DNA from: Chelatococcus asaccharovorans
GTDB lineage: Bacteria; Pseudomonadota; Alphaproteobacteria; Rhizobiales; Beijerinckiaceae
Length of the DNA: 64,000 nucleotides
Reading direction: 5' to 3'
NCBI RefSeq assembly: GCF_003201475.1
Contig: NZ_QJJK01000001.1
Location: 880,501 to 944,500 of the forward strand
Part shown: in pieces, positions 62,121-64,000 of the stretch
Layout: every line of letters starts with the position of its first letter
How positions within the stretch are numbered: the stretch's first letter is position 1
The notes under the pieces: generated by a model
The model's database searches: none
The model's input: only the letters and a program-made list of their open reading frames with translations
What the model was told of the DNA's origin: nothing
Position numbers and translations under genes: made by a program

Positions 62121-62298
62121 TCCTCGCAGGCGCCTCAACCCCTAGGGTCTGGGCCTGTTCATGGTAATGTCGGGCAAAGCGACGACGTCGCCCGCCGGCA
62201 CGACTAAGACCGGCGGCCGGCGCCAGGGGTGGAACACAACAGACGCGGGTGACGTGTCGTCCAGCATCGGGCAGGCCCACGTGTCTCAGGGAGGACGT

Positions 62299-64000
62299 AT
62301 GCTGGATCAAGTGTTGTTTGCCTTGGCCAACGGCCTAGCGACGGGGATGGCGGTCTTCCTGGTGGCCGCTGGCGTCACCTTGATTTTCGGCCTGCTGCGC
62401 ATTCTGAATTTCGCGCAGGGAAGCTTCTTCATGCTCGGCGCCTATGTGGCCTTCAGCATCATGGGGCCCTCCGCGAGTTCCATCTGGGTGTTTCTGCTGG
62501 CCGCCTTGGTGTCCGGTGTGGTCGTTGCCGTGCTCGGACTGGTGACGGACATGGTGGTGTTCCGCCGCCTGCGCAACTACGACGAGGCCTATACGCTGAT
62601 CGCCACTTTCGCGCTGATGATGCTGCTCGATGGCCTTATCAAGCTGATCTGGGGGCTCAACTACCACTCGATCAGCCCGCCACCTTCGCTCGGCGGGGTG
62701 CTGATGTTCGGGCCGGTGATCGTGCCGATTTTCTCGCTGTTCATCATCGGGCTCGGCATCCTCGTCTTCATCATCCTCGAATTCGCCATCCACCGTCTGT
62801 GGATCGGCAAGATCGTGCAGGCGCTGGCCCATGACCAGTGGATGTCCGGCTTCGTCGGCATCAACGTTCCCCTCATGCTCACGCTCACGGTCGTCGCCGC
62901 CTTCTTCCTCGCAGGGGCGGCGGGCGGACTGCTCCTGCCCAACCAGAGCCTGTCGCCGACCCTGTCGCACGCCTTCCTGCTGCAGGCCTTCATCGCGGTC
63001 ATCATTGGCGGGCTCGGCAATATCCGCGGCGCTTTCATGGCCGCGCTCGTGCTCGGTCTGGTGGAGAGCCTCAACGCGGTCGTCCTGCCCGACCAGCCGG
63101 GCGTCGCCATGTATGTGGTGATGGTCGCCTTCATGCTGTGGCGCCCCGCCGGTCTGCTCTCGGCCGGCACCGTCGACCACGCCACGTCGCAGCATGCCGC
63201 CGCCAGCGTCCCGATCGACTGGGCCCGCTACCGCACGATGCTGACGGTGGCCGGCATCGCCGGCGCGATCGGCGTCGCGGCGATGCCGCTGTGGGCCAAT
63301 CCCGGCACCGTGTTCCTCGCCGGGGTGGCGCTGATCGCGGCGCTGTTCGCCTTGTCGTGGAATCTCCTGTTCGGCACGACCGGCCTTGCCACCTTCGGCC
63401 ATGCGGCGTTCTTCGCCATCGGCTGCTACGCCTCCGGCCTGATGCTCAAGGCGACCGGCGGCCAGTGGTTCCTGGTGGTGCTGATCGCCGCCGCGCTGAT
63501 CGGCGCGGTGGTCGCGGCGATCGTCGGCTCGGTCGCCATCCGCCGGACGACGGGGATTGCGCTCGCCATTCTGACGCTGGCGCTGAGCGAGATCATGCGC
63601 CTGCTCATCAGTTCGTCGGCGAGCCTCGGGCGCGACGACGGCGTCTCCGGCATTCCGCGCCCCGATCTCGACCTCGGCTTCACGACGCTCAGCCTGCAGA
63701 GCACGCAGAACTACTTCTGGTTCCTGTTCGTGGTCTGCGGCGCCATGGCGCTTGGCCTGTGGTGGCTGAGCGCCGGGCCGCTCGGGCGCGTACTGCGCGC
63801 CGTCAAGCAGGACGCGGAGCGCACCAGCTTCCTCGGCATCAACATCGGCCGCTACCGGCTGGTCGCCTTCATCATCTCCGGATCGGTCGCGACACTGGCC
63901 GGCGCCCTGCAGGCGCCGTGGGTGCAGATCGTCACCCCCGAAGCCGCCAACTACCTGGTGTCGATGCAGCCGATGCTGAGCACGCTTCTCGGCGGGGCCG
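62299..64000 (+). CDS. Branched-chain-type ABC permease, LivH-LivM fusion (3' end beyond window)
   Basis: The start is ATG 62299, after GGAGGA. The first part (MLDQVLFALANGLATGMAVF, RILNFAQGSFFMLGAY, IRGAFMAALVLGLVESLNAV) is LivH. After about residue 300 the frame continues without a stop into a LivM-type protein (LSWNLLFGTTGLATFGHAAF, SVAIRRTTGIALAILTLALS, PLGRVLRAVKQDAERTSFLG). At least 567 residues are inside the window. It should import the pathway's acid or a related amide or amino acid; the ATPases and binding protein would lie beyond 64000. The shared operator region links it to the CoA pathway. Confidence 0.88.
   Translation, partial: MLDQVLFALANGLATGMAVFLVAAGVTLIFGLLRILNFAQGSFFMLGAYVAFSIMGPSASSIWVFLLAALVSGVVVAVLGLVTDMVVFRRLRNYDEAYTLIATFALMMLLDGLIKLIWGLNYHSISPPPSLGGVLMFGPVIVPIFSLFIIGLGILVFIILEFAIHRLWIGKIVQALAHDQWMSGFVGINVPLMLTLTVVAAFFLAGAAGGLLLPNQSLSPTLSHAFLLQAFIAVIIGGLGNIRGAFMAALVLGLVESLNAVVLPDQPGVAMYVVMVAFMLWRPAGLLSAGTVDHATSQHAAASVPIDWARYRTMLTVAGIAGAIGVAAMPLWANPGTVFLAGVALIAALFALSWNLLFGTTGLATFGHAAFFAIGCYASGLMLKATGGQWFLVVLIAAALIGAVVAAIVGSVAIRRTTGIALAILTLALSEIMRLLISSSASLGRDDGVSGIPRPDLDLGFTTLSLQSTQNYFWFLFVVCGAMALGLWWLSAGPLGRVLRAVKQDAERTSFLGINIGRYRLVAFIISGSVATLAGALQAPWVQIVTPEAANYLVSMQPMLSTLLGGA

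Overview
The window is high-GC DNA of alphaproteobacterial character, most likely Hyphomicrobiales (Rhizobiales). The evidence is a RegB/RegA-type redox two-component pair, a DUF3768 gene, tightly coupled ATGA/GTGA operons, and family-level resemblance of many enzymes. The species cannot be named from the sequence. No rRNA, tRNA or CRISPR array was seen.

Layout. (1) 0.4-6.7 kb, + strand: a FecBCDE/BtuFCD-type metal-chelate ABC importer, a SAM methyltransferase, a small membrane protein and a signal-less cobalamin-binding-type protein. (2) 6.9-11.8 kb, + strand: a cytochrome bd-superfamily respiratory module (a CydA-like protein fused to cytochrome c, plus a second CydA-like subunit and a frame-disrupted small membrane ORF), followed by the RegBA-like sensor and regulator. 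(3) 12.1-21.8 kb, - strand: one long catabolic operon with a peptide-type ABC importer whose ATPase is reduced to a scar, an enolase-superfamily enzyme, two amidohydrolases, a creatininase-family enzyme, a ThDP enzyme and a 2-hydroxyacid dehydrogenase. A RidA-like ORF and a LysR regulator lie beside it. (4) 23.7-26.1 kb: decayed mobile DNA (DUF3768, integrase and IS3 fragments).

(5) 26.2-41.9 kb, - strand: the most interesting locus. An acyl carrier protein, a ketosynthase, a HAD phosphatase, a class III aminotransferase, an arginase-fold protein, an alpha/beta hydrolase and a GNAT/FemAB-like transferase form one biosynthetic operon. A tripartite DevBCA/TolC-like exporter, a PvdE/SyrD-like ABC exporter with a small periplasmic protein, and a two-component system form three more transcription units. 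All four units carry the same direct repeat, GTAA-N7-GTAA with 11-bp spacing. In three it lies 46-50 bp before the start codon. I infer a dedicated regulon controlling synthesis and export of an unidentified acyl-derived amine-containing product. Two genes are visibly damaged: the aminotransferase has an in-frame amber codon, and the PvdE-like exporter has a 250-bp frame-shifting tandem duplication whose removal would restore exactly 576 codons.

(6) 42.2-47.2 kb: a GNAT acetyltransferase and an RND efflux pair. (7) 47.2-50 kb: IS3 and IS66 remnants, a VapBC-type toxin-antitoxin pair, an acyl-CoA synthetase fragment and an orphan HicB. (8) 50.0-64.0 kb: a CoA-dependent catabolic region with acyl-CoA dehydrogenase, VOC and NTF2-like proteins, acyl-CoA ligase, two-subunit biotin carboxylase, SDR, enoyl-CoA hydratase, 2,4-dienoyl-CoA reductase-like flavoprotein, a TetR regulator, and a fused LivH-LivM permease that runs off the window. 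A shared palindrome related to CCTATCGATCGATAGG in three promoter regions suggests that the TetR protein controls all of them. The set resembles branched-acid or acyclic-terpene (atu/liu-type) degradation, but the substrate is not determined.
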